A stretch of DNA of 25,007 bases from JBFEYJ01 sp041563315 (GCA_041563315.1 JBFFNE010000039.1:1-25007); one strand, 5' to 3'. Counted from the first letter of the stretch, positions 1-7,686 are shown. Translations and numbers: made by a program. The notes: a model not told the origin generated them from the letters alone.

Positions 1-77
1 CCGCCGGCCTTTTCCCAGCGGGCGATGAAGTCATTGAGGGGCTGTTCGGGGATGAGGGGCTCTGCCAGGTTGGTCAT
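1..77 (-). CDS. N-terminal fragment of a probable class I DNA methyltransferase (type II restriction-modification like)
   Basis: The minus strand has an ATG at 77-75 that stays open to the window edge for 25 codons. The peptide starts MTNLAEPLIPEQPL and continues NDFIARWEKAGG. A short N-terminal stretch of the form FIARWEKAGG is familiar from large SAM-dependent DNA methyltransferases of the combined restriction-modification type, where it opens a helical segment before the methylase domain. A weak purine-rich GGAA lies just upstream of the ATG. Only the first residues are visible, so no catalytic motif (such as NPPF/Y) can be checked; the call rests on the resemblance of about a dozen residues. 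It reads in the same direction as the cytochrome gene upstream of it but is 205 bases away. Confidence 0.45.
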   Translation of the reverse strand, partial: MTNLAEPLIPEQPLNDFIARWEKAG

Positions 78-206
78 AGGTTCCGTCGATGGCTTTCCGT
101 TTTGTGGTTAACGGAAGTGTGCCATATCAGGAAGAAGGTGGCTATGGCGTCTGTCTGGCCTTGCCGGTCAGGCTGATGGTGCTCAGCCGGGGGCGCCCTC
201 GGTGTT

Positions 207-236
207 TGTCAGGCCTCGTTCCTCGGCCCAACCTAC
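207..236 (-). repeat. REP-like palindrome of the GTAGGTTGGGC type
   Basis: On the minus strand this reads GTAGGTTGGGC, then an 11-base loop CGAGGAACGAG, then GCCTGACA. It resembles a dispersed palindrome widespread in proteobacterial genomes whose arms are TTGGGC and GCCCAA. Here the second arm has drifted (GCCTGA), so the RNA stem would need two G-U pairs. It lies in the gap between the methyltransferase-like gene and the cytochrome gene. The rest of 78-282 shows nothing else. Confidence 0.4.
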
Positions 237-282
237 ATCTGCCGTGTCGAGGTCTTGGCCTATCGATGGTACTAGCGGTACT

Positions 283-741
283 TCAGATCCCGTGGTCAGG
301 AGCACAGTTCGGAACGCTCAGGGCGCAAAGCTGGATAGCACGGAGATCGCCCGCCTGCGGTTTCCATTCCGAAGAAACATAGTTGTTACGCATTAACAGG
401 AAGGCGAGCAGATCGCGATAGGCCTTTTCGCTCAATCCCCCCGGGTGGTTCTGAGGCATGGTGCTGCTTATGTATTCGAGCAGGCTTTGTGCATCGCCAT
501 ATTTCTGCAGGGAGGCCTTGGTGCCCATGACGGCGGGACCGACAAGCCCGCTGCCATCCGGACCATGACAAACAGAACAGTGCTGGCTGAAAAGCGCCAA
601 CCCGGGTTCGCTGGATTCCTTGGTGGTATTGCACCCTGTCAGCAGGCTGGCCATACACAGTGCAACAAACGCAGGCACATAAAATGAACGGTATGGGAGG
701 ACCACGCGACGAAAGCCTGCGGTGGAATGGCCTTTTTTCAT
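283..741 (-). CDS. Monohaem cytochrome c lipoprotein
   Basis: A 152-residue protein with a basic N-terminus, a hydrophobic segment at about residues 20-35 and a lipobox LLTGC that would make Cys37 the lipidated residue. One haem-binding motif CSVCH lies at 55-59, and the probable distal Met ligand is Met95 in STMPQNHPGG. Size and motif spacing match small class I cytochrome c domains that shuttle electrons in the periplasm; the lipid anchor would hold it to a membrane. The start is supported by AGGA eight bases before the ATG. It is transcribed away from the Spy-like gene, with a shared 306-base upstream region. Its electron donor and acceptor cannot be told from this window; no oxidase or reductase gene adjoins it. 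Confidence 0.85.
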   Translation of the reverse strand: MKKGHSTAGFRRVVLPYRSFYVPAFVALCMASLLTGCNTTKESSEPGLALFSQHCSVCHGPDGSGLVGPAVMGTKASLQKYGDAQSLLEYISSTMPQNHPGGLSEKAYRDLLAFLLMRNNYVSSEWKPQAGDLRAIQLCALSVPNCAPDHGI

Positions 742-1047
742 GATGACATCCTTTTTTTGTATTCCCTGCTTCGATTCCTGCGCGAGTTATACAGCGCTTG
801 ATCCCGACAAGGAATTAACTTGTTTTACATAACCCTACTTCAAACATAGAAAAGTTGTGACTTACGTCAAGCAACGGCCGGAAAAATATTCGCTGGCTTG
901 CCTGCCTGAAATCCGATTGGCGTGAATTCATGCACTACACTGGTTGCGTTGTGTAAGCAGCGGTGGTTCCACATTTTCCTGAAGTCATTTAATTACCGGC
1001 ACTGCAAAAAGCGCCGTCCATTTCTCATTAAACAGAGGAGACATACT
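742..1047. promoter_or_regulatory. Divergent intergenic region between the cytochrome and Spy-like genes
   Basis: These 306 bases hold no convincing gene and must contain promoters for both flanking genes. At 856-870 TGTGA-N6-TCAAG resembles a CRP/FNR-family site with a good left half and poor right half. The imperfect pair CTTGATCCCGACAAGG lies near 797-812. Neither is strong enough to name a regulator. A clear ribosome binding site (AGAGGAG) precedes the ATG at 1048. Confidence 0.35.
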
Positions 1048-1617
1048 ATGCATACCACAGCGAAACTGATCAGTACGCTCGCCGCGGTTACCCTGTTAAC
1101 GAGCGTCGGTGGTGTTTATGCACAGCAAGAACCGCAAGGTCCTTATCCCGGTTATGGCATGGGTCCGGAAATGATGCATGGCTGGGGAGGACCACGCACT
1201 ATGTGGGGAAACCAGGATGGCTGGCAGATGGGGCGTGGCATGATGGGTCCGGGCATGATGTACGGTCAGGGACCGATGATGGGCCCCGGCATGATGTATG
1301 GCTACGGCCCCGGAGCCATGCTGAATCTTAATGAGTCTCAGCAGAAAAAAATGGGAGAGATCCACGAGGAGCTGCGCAAGCGACACTGGGACACCATGGG
1401 CAAGATGAATGACGAGTATGTGAAGCTGAGAGAGCTCTATGGGGCGGAAAAGCGCGATCCCGACGCCATTGGCAAACAGTGGCAGAAGATTTACGATCTG
1501 CGGCGCCAGATGATGGTGGAATCGGTCAAGGCACAGAACCGCATGGAAGAGCAGTTAACGGAAGAGCAGAAGAAACAGTGGCGCAATTCTTACGGCCCCG
1601 GCTGGATGCCGCAATGA
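1048..1617 (+). CDS. Spy/CpxP-like periplasmic protein with Met/Gly-rich repeats
   Basis: A 189-residue exported protein. A signal peptide is visible (Lys6, hydrophobic core 7-20, cleavage likely after VYA at 23-25). Residues 34-90 are rich in Met, Gly, Pro and Tyr, with repeats of the type MMGPGMMYG. Residues 92-180 form a charged helical part with the Spy/CpxP-like elements LNLNESQQKKM and, near the end, LTEEQKKQW. Proteins of this family act as periplasmic chaperones or metal-stress sensors, and Met-rich stretches commonly bind Cu(I) or Ag(I); a metal role is inferred. The reading frame extends 42 codons further upstream, but AGAGGAG lies seven bases before this ATG and the signal peptide begins here. 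It is single and divergent from the cytochrome c gene. Two hairpins follow the stop. Confidence 0.75.
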   Translation: MHTTAKLISTLAAVTLLTSVGGVYAQQEPQGPYPGYGMGPEMMHGWGGPRTMWGNQDGWQMGRGMMGPGMMYGQGPMMGPGMMYGYGPGAMLNLNESQQKKMGEIHEELRKRHWDTMGKMNDEYVKLRELYGAEKRDPDAIGKQWQKIYDLRRQMMVESVKAQNRMEEQLTEEQKKQWRNSYGPGWMPQ

Positions 1618-1632
1618 AACCGGCATGAGGGT

Positions 1633-1653
1633 TGGCGGAGGCGTATTCCGCCA
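1633..1653 (+). terminator. Hairpin after the Spy-like gene
   Basis: TGGCGGA (1633-1639) pairs with TCCGCCA (1647-1653) across a seven-base loop, 16 bases after the stop codon. The following CCTCTTTCG is only partly T-rich, so this may be a weak terminator or a 3'-protecting hairpin. Confidence 0.4.
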
Positions 1654-1683
1654 CCTCTTTCGTGATACATCGTTTAGCCGAAT

Positions 1684-1710
1684 AAAGGGTGCATTTTGCC
1701 CTTTAGTTTT
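1684..1710 (+). terminator. Probable Rho-independent terminator of the Spy-like gene
   Basis: AAAGGG (1684-1689) pairs with CCCTTT (1699-1704), and an extra T-G pair can close the loop. The sequence AGTTTT follows. The stem is short and A/T-rich at its base, but it is placed properly downstream of the gene. Confidence 0.5.
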
Positions 1711-1750
1711 CCCGTCACTGCTCACCCCACCACAATGACGAAAAGAGAAG

Positions 1751-1843
1751 TGCCAGGTAGCCAGGGAGCATGGCGCTTTTGGCCAGCGGCGCTGTGGTGC
1801 TGAGGTTCATGGCCCAAGATGGGGCAAATGGGCCTACTTGGCA
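1751..1843 (-). repeat. MITE-like short element with terminal inverted repeats, copy 1
   Basis: This 93-base element begins TGCCAGGTAGCC (1751-1762) and ends GGCCTACTTGGCA (1831-1843), which are near-perfect inverted repeats of each other. Its reverse complement aligns with 20288-20387, and similarity continues a few bases outside the repeats (CTTATGC on one side, CTTTT on the other). By eye the two copies agree at roughly 80-85% of aligned positions. They differ by an extra 7-8 bases near one end of copy 2, which shifts any frame, so the element is probably not protein-coding. It sits between the Spy terminator and the ATPase operon. No target-site duplication is evident. Confidence 0.65.
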
Positions 1844-1887
1844 TGCATAAGGGGGAGAGTCGTGTGGCGGGATTCTTGACTATCCTT

Positions 1888-1911
1888 TCCTGATTAGGGG
1901 ATTTATCAGGA
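1888..1911 (+). promoter_or_regulatory. Hairpin covering the atpD ribosome binding site
   Basis: TCCTGAT (1888-1894) is complementary to ATCAGGA (1905-1911), giving a seven-base-pair stem with a ten-base loop. The right arm contains AGGA, the best Shine-Dalgarno candidate for the ATG at 1921. The folded form would hide it. TTGACT at 1876-1881 resembles a -35 box, but a matching -10 box would place the transcript start too near the ATG, so it is not called as the promoter. Confidence 0.35.
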
Positions 1912-1920
1912 CGGGAAGTG

Positions 1921-3345
1921 ATGAGTACCGACATTCTGAGGACCGAAGGAGCAGTGCATTCCAGGCCGCCAGGTGAAATCCGCGCGGTGCGCGGCAATGT
2001 GGTCGATGTGCACTTCTCACCTCCCCTCCCCCCACGCAACCACCAGTTACGAACCGGGGGTGATGATCGGGTCGTGCTGGAGGTCCAAAGCCACATCGAT
2101 GCCGAGACGGTTCGTTGTATCGCGTTGAATCCCACCCGTCGCCTGGGGCGTGGCATGGCGGTAAAGAACATGGGCACCACGTTGGAGATGCCCGTCGGCG
2201 AAGCACTTCTCGGGCGCATGCTCAATGTGTTTGGCGATCCGATGGACGGTGGTGAGCCCATTAACACCCATGATCACTGGCCAATCCATCGGCCCCTCTT
2301 GCCGCTTGCCGATCGCACCACCGGTACCGAGGTGTTCGAAACCGGGATCAAGGCCATCGACCTGCTGGCACCACTCGAGCGCGGCGGCAAGTCGGGGATG
2401 TTCGGCGGTGCCGGTGTCGGCAAGACGGTACTGATCAATGAGCTGATCAACAACATGGCCGAACAGTACGAGGGGATCAGCCTGTTCTGCGGCATCGGTG
2501 AGCGCATGCGTGAGGCCGAGGAGATGTACCGCTCGATGCGGGAATCGGGGGTGCTGGAAAAGGCGATCCTGATTTACGGTCAGATGAACGAGCCGCCCGG
2601 GGCGCGTTTTCGCGTCGGCCATGCGGCACTGACGGTGGCGGAGTATTTCCGCGATGTGGTCAAGCGGGATGTGTTACTGCTCATAGACAACGTCTTTCGC
2701 TTTGTGCAGTCGGGGACCGAGGTCTCCGGTTTGATGGGGCGCATCCCCTCTCGGGTGGGTTATCAGCCCACGCTGGCGACGGAGCTGGCCGCGCTCGAAG
2801 AGCGCATCTGCAGCACACACAGCGGCAGCATCACCTCGGTGCAGGCGGTCTATGTGCCGGCCGATGACCTGACCGATCCGGCGGCCACCCATATCTTCGC
2901 CCATCTGTCGGCCTCCATTGTGCTTTCGCGCAAGCGCGCCAGTCAGGGCTTCTACCCGGCGGTCGATCCCCTGCAGACCGACTCGAAGATGCTCACTCCC
3001 ACCGTGGTCGGCAAGCGCCACTACCAGGTGGCCCAGGCGGTGCGCACCACGCTGGCCGAATACGAAGACCTCAAGGACATCATCTCCATGCTCGGGATGG
3101 AGGAGCTTTCGCGCGAGGATCGCGAAACGGTCAGCAAGGCGCGGCGACTGGAGCGGTTCCTGACCCAGCCCTTCTTCACCACCGGGCAGTTTACCGGCAA
3201 GCCGGGAAAGCGGGTTCCGCTGGAGCAGACCATCGATGGCTGTGAGCGCATCCTGGCGGGGGAATTTGCCGAGATGAATGAAAAGGCGCTCTACATGATC
3301 GGCACGGTCGATGAGGTGGATACCTCGGGAGCGGGTGATGAGTGA
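1921..3345 (+). CDS. atpD: N-type ATPase subunit beta
   Basis: The 474-residue catalytic subunit of the soluble N1 head, which binds and hydrolyses or makes ATP at the interface with alpha. The Walker A loop GGAGVGKT is at 162-169, the catalytic Glu of the GER motif at 194 (GIGERMREAEE), and the Walker B-like LLLID ends at Asp256, followed by the conserved VFRFVQSGTEVSG and GYQPTLATEL. Near the C-terminus EELSRED replaces the usual DELSEED lever. The sequence departs from housekeeping beta subunits in these places as expected for the N-type branch. A GTG lies immediately before the ATG, but the ATG has better spacing to AGGA. The gene is first of nine; its last eight bases overlap the epsilon gene, which suggests coupled translation. 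Confidence 0.96.
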   Translation: MSTDILRTEGAVHSRPPGEIRAVRGNVVDVHFSPPLPPRNHQLRTGGDDRVVLEVQSHIDAETVRCIALNPTRRLGRGMAVKNMGTTLEMPVGEALLGRMLNVFGDPMDGGEPINTHDHWPIHRPLLPLADRTTGTEVFETGIKAIDLLAPLERGGKSGMFGGAGVGKTVLINELINNMAEQYEGISLFCGIGERMREAEEMYRSMRESGVLEKAILIYGQMNEPPGARFRVGHAALTVAEYFRDVVKRDVLLLIDNVFRFVQSGTEVSGLMGRIPSRVGYQPTLATELAALEERICSTHSGSITSVQAVYVPADDLTDPAATHIFAHLSASIVLSRKRASQGFYPAVDPLQTDSKMLTPTVVGKRHYQVAQAVRTTLAEYEDLKDIISMLGMEELSREDRETVSKARRLERFLTQPFFTTGQFTGKPGKRVPLEQTIDGCERILAGEFAEMNEKALYMIGTVDEVDTSGAGDE

Positions 3346-3766
3346 GGATGATCCGGAGCGCAGCGCTCGCCTGCACTTGCAGGTGTTGTTGCCGACCGAG
3401 GTGCTGGTCGACCGGGAGGTCATCAAGGTGATCGCCGAAGCCGAAAACGGGGAGTTCTGCCTGCTGCCCCGCCATATCGACTTCGTGGCCGCACTGGTGC
3501 CGGGGATCCTGAGTTTTCATACCCATGAGGCGGAAGAAAACTTTGCCGCGATAGATGAAGGGGTGTTGGTGAAAAGTGGCCGCGATGTCCTGATCTCCAC
3601 CCTCAACGGGGTGCTGGGAACCGATCTGGGCAAGCTGCGGGCTCTGGTGGATGAGCATTTCCTGGAGTTGGACGATCACGAGCGAAAGGTACGTTCCGCA
3701 CTGGCGCGCCTGGAAGCGGGAACCCTGCGCGGTTTCTGGGAACTGCAGGAGAAGATCCGTGGCTGA
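3338..3766 (+). CDS. atpC: N-type ATPase subunit epsilon
   Basis: A 142-residue central-stalk subunit. The N-terminal part (about 10-95) has the epsilon beta-sandwich pattern, beginning LHLQVLLPTEVLVDREV and including ENGEFCLLPRHIDFVAAL, followed by an alpha-helical tail rich in Leu and charged residues. In F-type enzymes epsilon binds gamma and the c-ring and can inhibit ATP hydrolysis. The ATG lies inside the end of atpD (ATGAGTGA overlap). The frame could start at 3311, but that would lengthen the overlap and add residues unlike the family. Position directly after beta is normal in N-ATPase operons, whereas in most housekeeping F-ATPase operons epsilon comes last. Confidence 0.92.
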   Translation: MSEDDPERSARLHLQVLLPTEVLVDREVIKVIAEAENGEFCLLPRHIDFVAALVPGILSFHTHEAEENFAAIDEGVLVKSGRDVLISTLNGVLGTDLGKLRALVDEHFLELDDHERKVRSALARLEAGTLRGFWELQEKIRG

Positions 3767-4070
3767 ATCCTCGCGCCAGCAAAAGCCCTCAGGCCGCAAA
3801 CCGTGGAGCGACGAGATTGGCCACCGGGCCGAGCGCAAGCGCCGCTCTCGCGAACAAGAGAAATCGACCGCCTGGTTTGGCCTGGGTATGTTCGGGCTGG
3901 TGGGGTGGTCGGTGGCAATCCCCTCCCTTCTCGGCATTGCGCTGGGCATGTGGCTGGATAAGCACTGGCCCGGCCTCCCCTCCTGGACCCTGACCTTTCT
4001 GATCATCGGTATTGCTCTTGGCTGCCTGAATGCCTGGTACTGGATCAAGCAGGAGAGTCGGGATGAGTGA
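3759..4070 (+). CDS. atpQ: N-type ATPase membrane subunit AtpQ (AtpI/AtpZ-like)
   Basis: A 103-residue protein with a basic, charged N-terminal 37 residues and two membrane helices at about 39-62 and 76-97. The first helix ends with the Gly-x3-Gly-x3-Asp pattern of the AtpI/AtpZ-type small subunits (Gly59, Gly63, Asp67 in LLGIALGMWLD), which are linked with Mg2+/Ca2+ handling or c-ring assembly. The start is a GTG at 3759, supported by AGGAG seven bases upstream and by the eight-base overlap with the epsilon gene; the frame's earlier ATG at 3651 lies deep inside atpC and is unlikely. AtpQ together with AtpR marks the N-ATPase family. The function is not settled. Confidence 0.88.
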   Translation: MAESSRQQKPSGRKPWSDEIGHRAERKRRSREQEKSTAWFGLGMFGLVGWSVAIPSLLGIALGMWLDKHWPGLPSWTLTFLIIGIALGCLNAWYWIKQESRDE

Positions 4071-4101
4071 AAGCCATGTCCAACGATAAGGACTCCCCTC
4101 C

Positions 4102-4401
4102 ATGAGTGCCGTGCTGGAGTACACCACATCGTTTGCCGCAGGGATTTTGCTGGGCCTGTTCTTCCTGCAGGGACTGTGGATCACCCTGAGGGATCTCGAC
4201 AAGGCACGTCGTCCCGGTCTGCGACTGCTAGGCAGCATGCTGCTCCGCTTCGCCCTGGTGCTGGCCGCCTTTTATTTGCTCGCCCGCTACGCCGGTTGGC
4301 AGCATGTGCTGGCCGCCGTGATCGGCTTTAGCCTGCTACGTTTATTCATCATACGGCGCTTTTCCCGAAAGCTATCGGCTGACAAGGAGTCCGAAAGATG
4401 A
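4102..4401 (+). CDS. atpR: N-type ATPase membrane subunit AtpR
   Basis: A 99-residue protein with three predicted membrane helices (about 7-29, 42-62, 65-85) and a basic, charged C-terminus. Arg49 lies at the start of the second helix (LGSMLLRFALVLAAF); a conserved intramembrane Arg in AtpR has been proposed to interact with the c-ring carboxylate. The subunit is found only in N-ATPase operons. AAGGA nine bases before the ATG supports the start. A 31-base gap separates it from atpQ, the largest spacer in the operon. Its ATGA junction overlaps the a-subunit start by four bases. Confidence 0.87.
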   Translation: MSAVLEYTTSFAAGILLGLFFLQGLWITLRDLDKARRPGLRLLGSMLLRFALVLAAFYLLARYAGWQHVLAAVIGFSLLRLFIIRRFSRKLSADKESER

Positions 4402-5090
4402 CCATCACACCCGACGGCATTGTGTTCTGGCAGTGGGGCCTTGTCTCCCTCAACGCCACCATTGTTTTTACCTGGGTGGTGATGGGATTGTTGACGCTGC
4501 TCTCCTGGCTGGTGACGCGCCGCTTATCCACCGGCACGGCGCTCTCCCGCTGGCAGAATCTGCTGGAGGTGCTGGTCACCGGCATCAGCGATCAAATCCG
4601 GCAGGTTAGTCACCAGGATCCAGAGAGGTATCTGCCCTTTGTCGGCACCCTGTTTCTGTACATCGCCATGGCTAACCTGCTCAACATCGTTCCCGGTTAC
4701 ATGGCGCCAACCGGTTCGCTCTCCACTACTACCGCCCTGGCCGTCTGTGTTTTTATCGCGGTACCGATCTACGGCATCGCCTATGAGGGAGCGGTCAGTT
4801 ATATGACACATTACATCAAACCGACCTGGCTGATGCTGCCCTTCAATATCATCGGTGAGATTTCGCGCACCATTGCGCTAGCGGTGCGTCTGTACGGCAA
4901 CATCATGAGCGGCACGGTGATCGTCGCCATCCTGCTCAGCCTGACCCCCTACCTGTTTCCCATCGTGATGCAACTGCTGGGACTGCTGACCGGGATGATT
5001 CAGGCCTATATCTTTGCCGTGCTGGCGATGGTCTATATCGCGTCGGCCACCTCCGCCCACCAGCGCACCGCGCAATCAAAAAATTCGTAA
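4398..5090 (+). CDS. atpB: N-type ATPase subunit a
   Basis: A 230-residue stator membrane subunit forming the two ion half-channels beside the c-ring. It has about six hydrophobic segments. The essential stator Arg is Arg164 in ALAVRLYGNIMSG, the equivalent of Arg210 of the E. coli subunit, and Gln202 in GMIQAYIFAVLAMVYI matches the conserved Gln of the last helix. GEISRTIA (153-160) precedes the key Arg. The protein is shorter at the N-terminus than E. coli subunit a, which is normal for this branch. It overlaps atpR by four bases. The C-terminus ends in a short polar tail. Confidence 0.95.
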   Translation: MTITPDGIVFWQWGLVSLNATIVFTWVVMGLLTLLSWLVTRRLSTGTALSRWQNLLEVLVTGISDQIRQVSHQDPERYLPFVGTLFLYIAMANLLNIVPGYMAPTGSLSTTTALAVCVFIAVPIYGIAYEGAVSYMTHYIKPTWLMLPFNIIGEISRTIALAVRLYGNIMSGTVIVAILLSLTPYLFPIVMQLLGLLTGMIQAYIFAVLAMVYIASATSAHQRTAQSKNS

Positions 5091-5103
5091 CAAGGAGAAC
5101 CGC

Positions 5104-5382
5104 ATGGACACTCTCTCGCTTATCGGCATGGTCTCGGTGATCACCGCCGGACTGACCATCGCCATCGGCTCCCTCGGCCCGGCGCTGGGGGAAGGTCGCG
5201 CCGTGGCCCAGGCCTTGAGCGCCATTGCCCAGCAGCCGGATGAGGCGGGCACTATCACCCGCACCCTGTTCGTCGGCCTGGCGATGATCGAATCGACCGC
5301 GATCTACTGTTTCGTGGTGACGATGATCCTGATCTTTGCCAATCCCTTTTGGGACCATGTGATCGCACCAGCGGGAGGCTGA
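5104..5382 (+). CDS. atpE: N-type ATPase subunit c (ion-binding rotor)
   Basis: A 92-residue hairpin of two membrane helices that assembles into the rotor ring. The ion-binding carboxylate is Glu63 in GLAMIESTAIY. The following Ser64, Thr65 and Tyr68 fit the E-S-T-x-x-Y pattern of Na+-binding c subunits. In the first helix Glu30 (GPALGEGRA) stands where the Na+-type Ilyobacter subunit has Gln32, giving a two-carboxylate site. Na+ coupling was proposed for the family from sequence, whereas the Burkholderia pseudomallei N-type ring was reported to be proton-specific, so the ion cannot be settled from sequence. AAGGAG is seven bases before the ATG; an upstream extension in frame overlaps atpB and is rejected. 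Confidence 0.95.
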   Translation: MDTLSLIGMVSVITAGLTIAIGSLGPALGEGRAVAQALSAIAQQPDEAGTITRTLFVGLAMIESTAIYCFVVTMILIFANPFWDHVIAPAGG

Positions 5383-5385
5383 AGG

Positions 5386-6153
5386 ATGGCCATCGACTGG
5401 ATCACGGTTTCGGCGCAGATCGTCAATTTCCTGATTCTGGTCTGGCTGCTGAAGCACTTTCTCTACCAGCCGATCATCCGCGCCATGGAGCGTCGCGAGC
5501 AACACATCCGTGAGCGGCTGAACGAGGCACAGGAGCGCGAGTCGCAGGCCGACGAGAAGGCCCATCACTATCAGGAGCAGCGTGATGAGATGGAGCGTCG
5601 TCGCGACGAGATCCTGGAGAGGGCCAGAACCGAGGCCGAGCAGCAGAAGAGACGAATGCTCGATGAGGCGCGTGCGGACGTGGCCGAAACCCGCGAGCAC
5701 TGGCAGCATCAGGTCCGGCAGGAAAAGGAGGAGTTTCTCGGCAACCTGCAGCGCCAGACAGTGGAAGCGGTGAAACAGATAGCGCACAAGGCGTTGGTCG
5801 AACTGGCGGATGCCGAGCTTGAGGAGCGCATCATTCATACCTTTATGGGACGTTTGAAGTCACTCGACAGGGAAGACCGAAGGGCACTCTCCGACGCCGA
5901 TGAGCCGGTGCGGATCATTACCGCGTTCGAACTCGACGCCACCCTGCGCGGCCGCCTGACCCGGGCGGTGCATGAGTACCTCGCTGCTGGCATTGACATC
6001 GACTACAGGCACTCGCCTGAACTGCTTTGCGGCATCGAGCTCACTCGCGGCGGACGGCGCCTGAGCTGGAACCTGGCGGATTTTACCGACGAGTTGACGG
6101 CACGGATCGAAGAGGCATTCAGCCCGGTCGAACGGGCAAAGGTTGAGGAGTAG
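5386..6153 (+). CDS. atpF: N-type ATPase subunit b with delta-like C-terminal domain
   Basis: A 255-residue peripheral-stalk subunit, about 100 residues longer than ordinary b. Residues 1-25 form one membrane helix (VNFLILVWLLKHFLY), and 30-150 a long, highly charged coiled coil with many Glu, Gln and Arg. Residues about 175-255 hold an alpha/beta segment (RIITAFELD, then GIDIDYRHSPELLCGIELTRGG) like the C-terminal domain of delta, whose typical ending presents a conserved Gly-Ile/Leu segment. Since no separate delta gene exists in the operon, this domain probably takes over delta's job of attaching the stalk to alpha. The ATG follows atpE by three bases. Confidence 0.93.
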   Translation: MAIDWITVSAQIVNFLILVWLLKHFLYQPIIRAMERREQHIRERLNEAQERESQADEKAHHYQEQRDEMERRRDEILERARTEAEQQKRRMLDEARADVAETREHWQHQVRQEKEEFLGNLQRQTVEAVKQIAHKALVELADAELEERIIHTFMGRLKSLDREDRRALSDADEPVRIITAFELDATLRGRLTRAVHEYLAAGIDIDYRHSPELLCGIELTRGGRRLSWNLADFTDELTARIEEAFSPVERAKVEE

Positions 6154-6157
6154 CTCC

Positions 6158-7681
6158 ATGTTGCAGGCGCTGCTGGATGAAGCCATGAGCACGCTGCACG
6201 AGGTGGTCGGAAGCCGCTCGTTAGAACTGCACTCGCGGGAGACCGGCACGGTGTTGCAAGTGGGCGGCGGTATTGCCCGTGTCACGGGACTGCCCGGCGT
6301 GACCTCGGAGGAACTGGTGCGTTTTCCGGGCAATGTGCTGGGGATCGCGACCAACCTTTTGGCGGATGAGATCGGCATTATCCTACTCGGCGACAACGAC
6401 AAGCTGTCCGCAGGGGCCGAGGTCAGTGCCACCGGCCGCGAGGTGGATACCCCGGTTGGCGAGGGATTGCTGGGCCGGGTGATCGACGCGACCGGACGCG
6501 TGCTCGATCACGGCAAGGCACTGCGTTTCACCGAACGATGGCCGGTGGAGCGCCCCGCGCCGGAGATCATTCATCGCGCCCCGGTCACCGAACCGCTGGA
6601 GACTGGCATCAAGGCGATCGATGCTCTGATCCCCATTGGCCGCGGCCAGCGCGAACTCATCGTCGGCGACCGTCAGACCGGCAAGACCTCGGTGGCCGTT
6701 GACACCATACTCAATCAACGCGACAAGAATGTTGTCTGCATCTACTGCGCGATCGGCCAGCGAGGTAGCGCCGTCGCCCGGGTGGTGGATACCTTGCGCA
6801 AGCACGAGGCGATGGCGAATACCATCGTGGTCGTCGCCTCGGATGCCGATCCGGCAGGCCTGCGCTTTATCACCCCCTATGCGGCCACCTCGATGGCCGA
6901 ATATTTCATGGAGCAGGGCCGGGATGTACTCATCGTCTACGATGACCTCACGCGCCATGCGCGAACCTACAGGGAACTGTCACTGATGCTGCGCCGCCCA
7001 CCGGGCCGGGAGGCCTATCCAGGGGATATCTTCTATGTTCACTCACGCCTGCTGGAGCGCGCCACCCACCTGCGCAGTGAACTCGGCGGCGGCTCGCTAA
7101 CGGCGCTTCCCATCATCGAAACCCAGGCGCAGGATATCTCCGCCTATATCCCAACCAATCTGATCTCGATCACCGACGGCCAGCTCTATCTGTCGCCGAC
7201 CCTGTTCCACAAGGGGCTTCTGCCGGCCATTCATGTGGGCAAATCGGTCTCGCGTGTGGGTGGTAAAACCCAGTACCCGGCGTTTCGCAGTGTGGCTGGC
7301 GATCTGCGTCTCTCCTACTCCCAGTTCGAGGAGCTGGAGACCTTTGCCCGTTTCGCCACCCGTCTGGACAAGGAGACCCGCGACACGATCGATCATGGCC
7401 GGCGGGTTCGCGAGATCCTGAAGCAAAGTGAGCATCATCCCCTGCGTGCCAGCGAGCAGATGGTCGCACTCAAGGCCATCAATGCCGGCCTGTTCGATGC
7501 GTTGCCGCTGGAGCAGGTAGGCGATGCGGAAGCGGCGGTGCAGCAGCGCGTGATTACGGAGCTGCCCGAGCTCTGCGAGCGGATGGATACAGGTGAGAAA
7601 CTGGGCGACTCACAGTGGCAAAAAGTGCTGGAGATAGCCGCTGATGTTCTGGCGGAGTTTCTCCGCGAAGGGCCGGAGTAG
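6158..7681 (+). CDS. atpA: N-type ATPase subunit alpha
   Basis: A 507-residue non-catalytic nucleotide-binding subunit. The N-terminal barrel includes GTVLQVGGGIARVTGL; the P-loop GDRQTGKT is at 170-177; VLIVYDDLTRHA supplies the Walker B region; and SVSRVGG carries the conserved Arg that reaches into the beta catalytic site. A TTG five codons upstream is in frame, but GAGGAG lies seven bases before this ATG and the upstream start would overlap atpF. The N-terminus keeps a short alpha-type helix (MLQALLDEAMSTLHEV) that would contact the delta-like end of subunit b. Four bases separate it from atpF. Confidence 0.96.
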   Translation: MLQALLDEAMSTLHEVVGSRSLELHSRETGTVLQVGGGIARVTGLPGVTSEELVRFPGNVLGIATNLLADEIGIILLGDNDKLSAGAEVSATGREVDTPVGEGLLGRVIDATGRVLDHGKALRFTERWPVERPAPEIIHRAPVTEPLETGIKAIDALIPIGRGQRELIVGDRQTGKTSVAVDTILNQRDKNVVCIYCAIGQRGSAVARVVDTLRKHEAMANTIVVVASDADPAGLRFITPYAATSMAEYFMEQGRDVLIVYDDLTRHARTYRELSLMLRRPPGREAYPGDIFYVHSRLLERATHLRSELGGGSLTALPIIETQAQDISAYIPTNLISITDGQLYLSPTLFHKGLLPAIHVGKSVSRVGGKTQYPAFRSVAGDLRLSYSQFEELETFARFATRLDKETRDTIDHGRRVREILKQSEHHPLRASEQMVALKAINAGLFDALPLEQVGDAEAAVQQRVITELPELCERMDTGEKLGDSQWQKVLEIAADVLAEFLREGPE

Positions 7682-7686
7682 CTGCG

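Noticed and set aside
856..870. CRP/FNR-like site TGTGA-N6-TCAAG between the cytochrome and Spy-like genes
   Set aside because: Only the left half is good and no matching promoter is clear; listed as a note within the intergenic region only.
693..1200. 13-base identity GGGAGGACCACGC in the cytochrome gene and the Spy-like gene
   Set aside because: It codes for unrelated residues on opposite strands and has no flanking similarity; probably chance.
1876..1906. TTGACT ... ATTTAT as the promoter of the ATPase operon
   Set aside because: Spacing of 19 and a transcript start about nine bases before the ATG would remove the ribosome binding site context.
1722..2267. Long minus-strand reading frame across the start of atpD
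   Set aside because: It is antisense to a clear ATPase beta gene and its composition mirrors that gene; it also runs through the MITE-like element.
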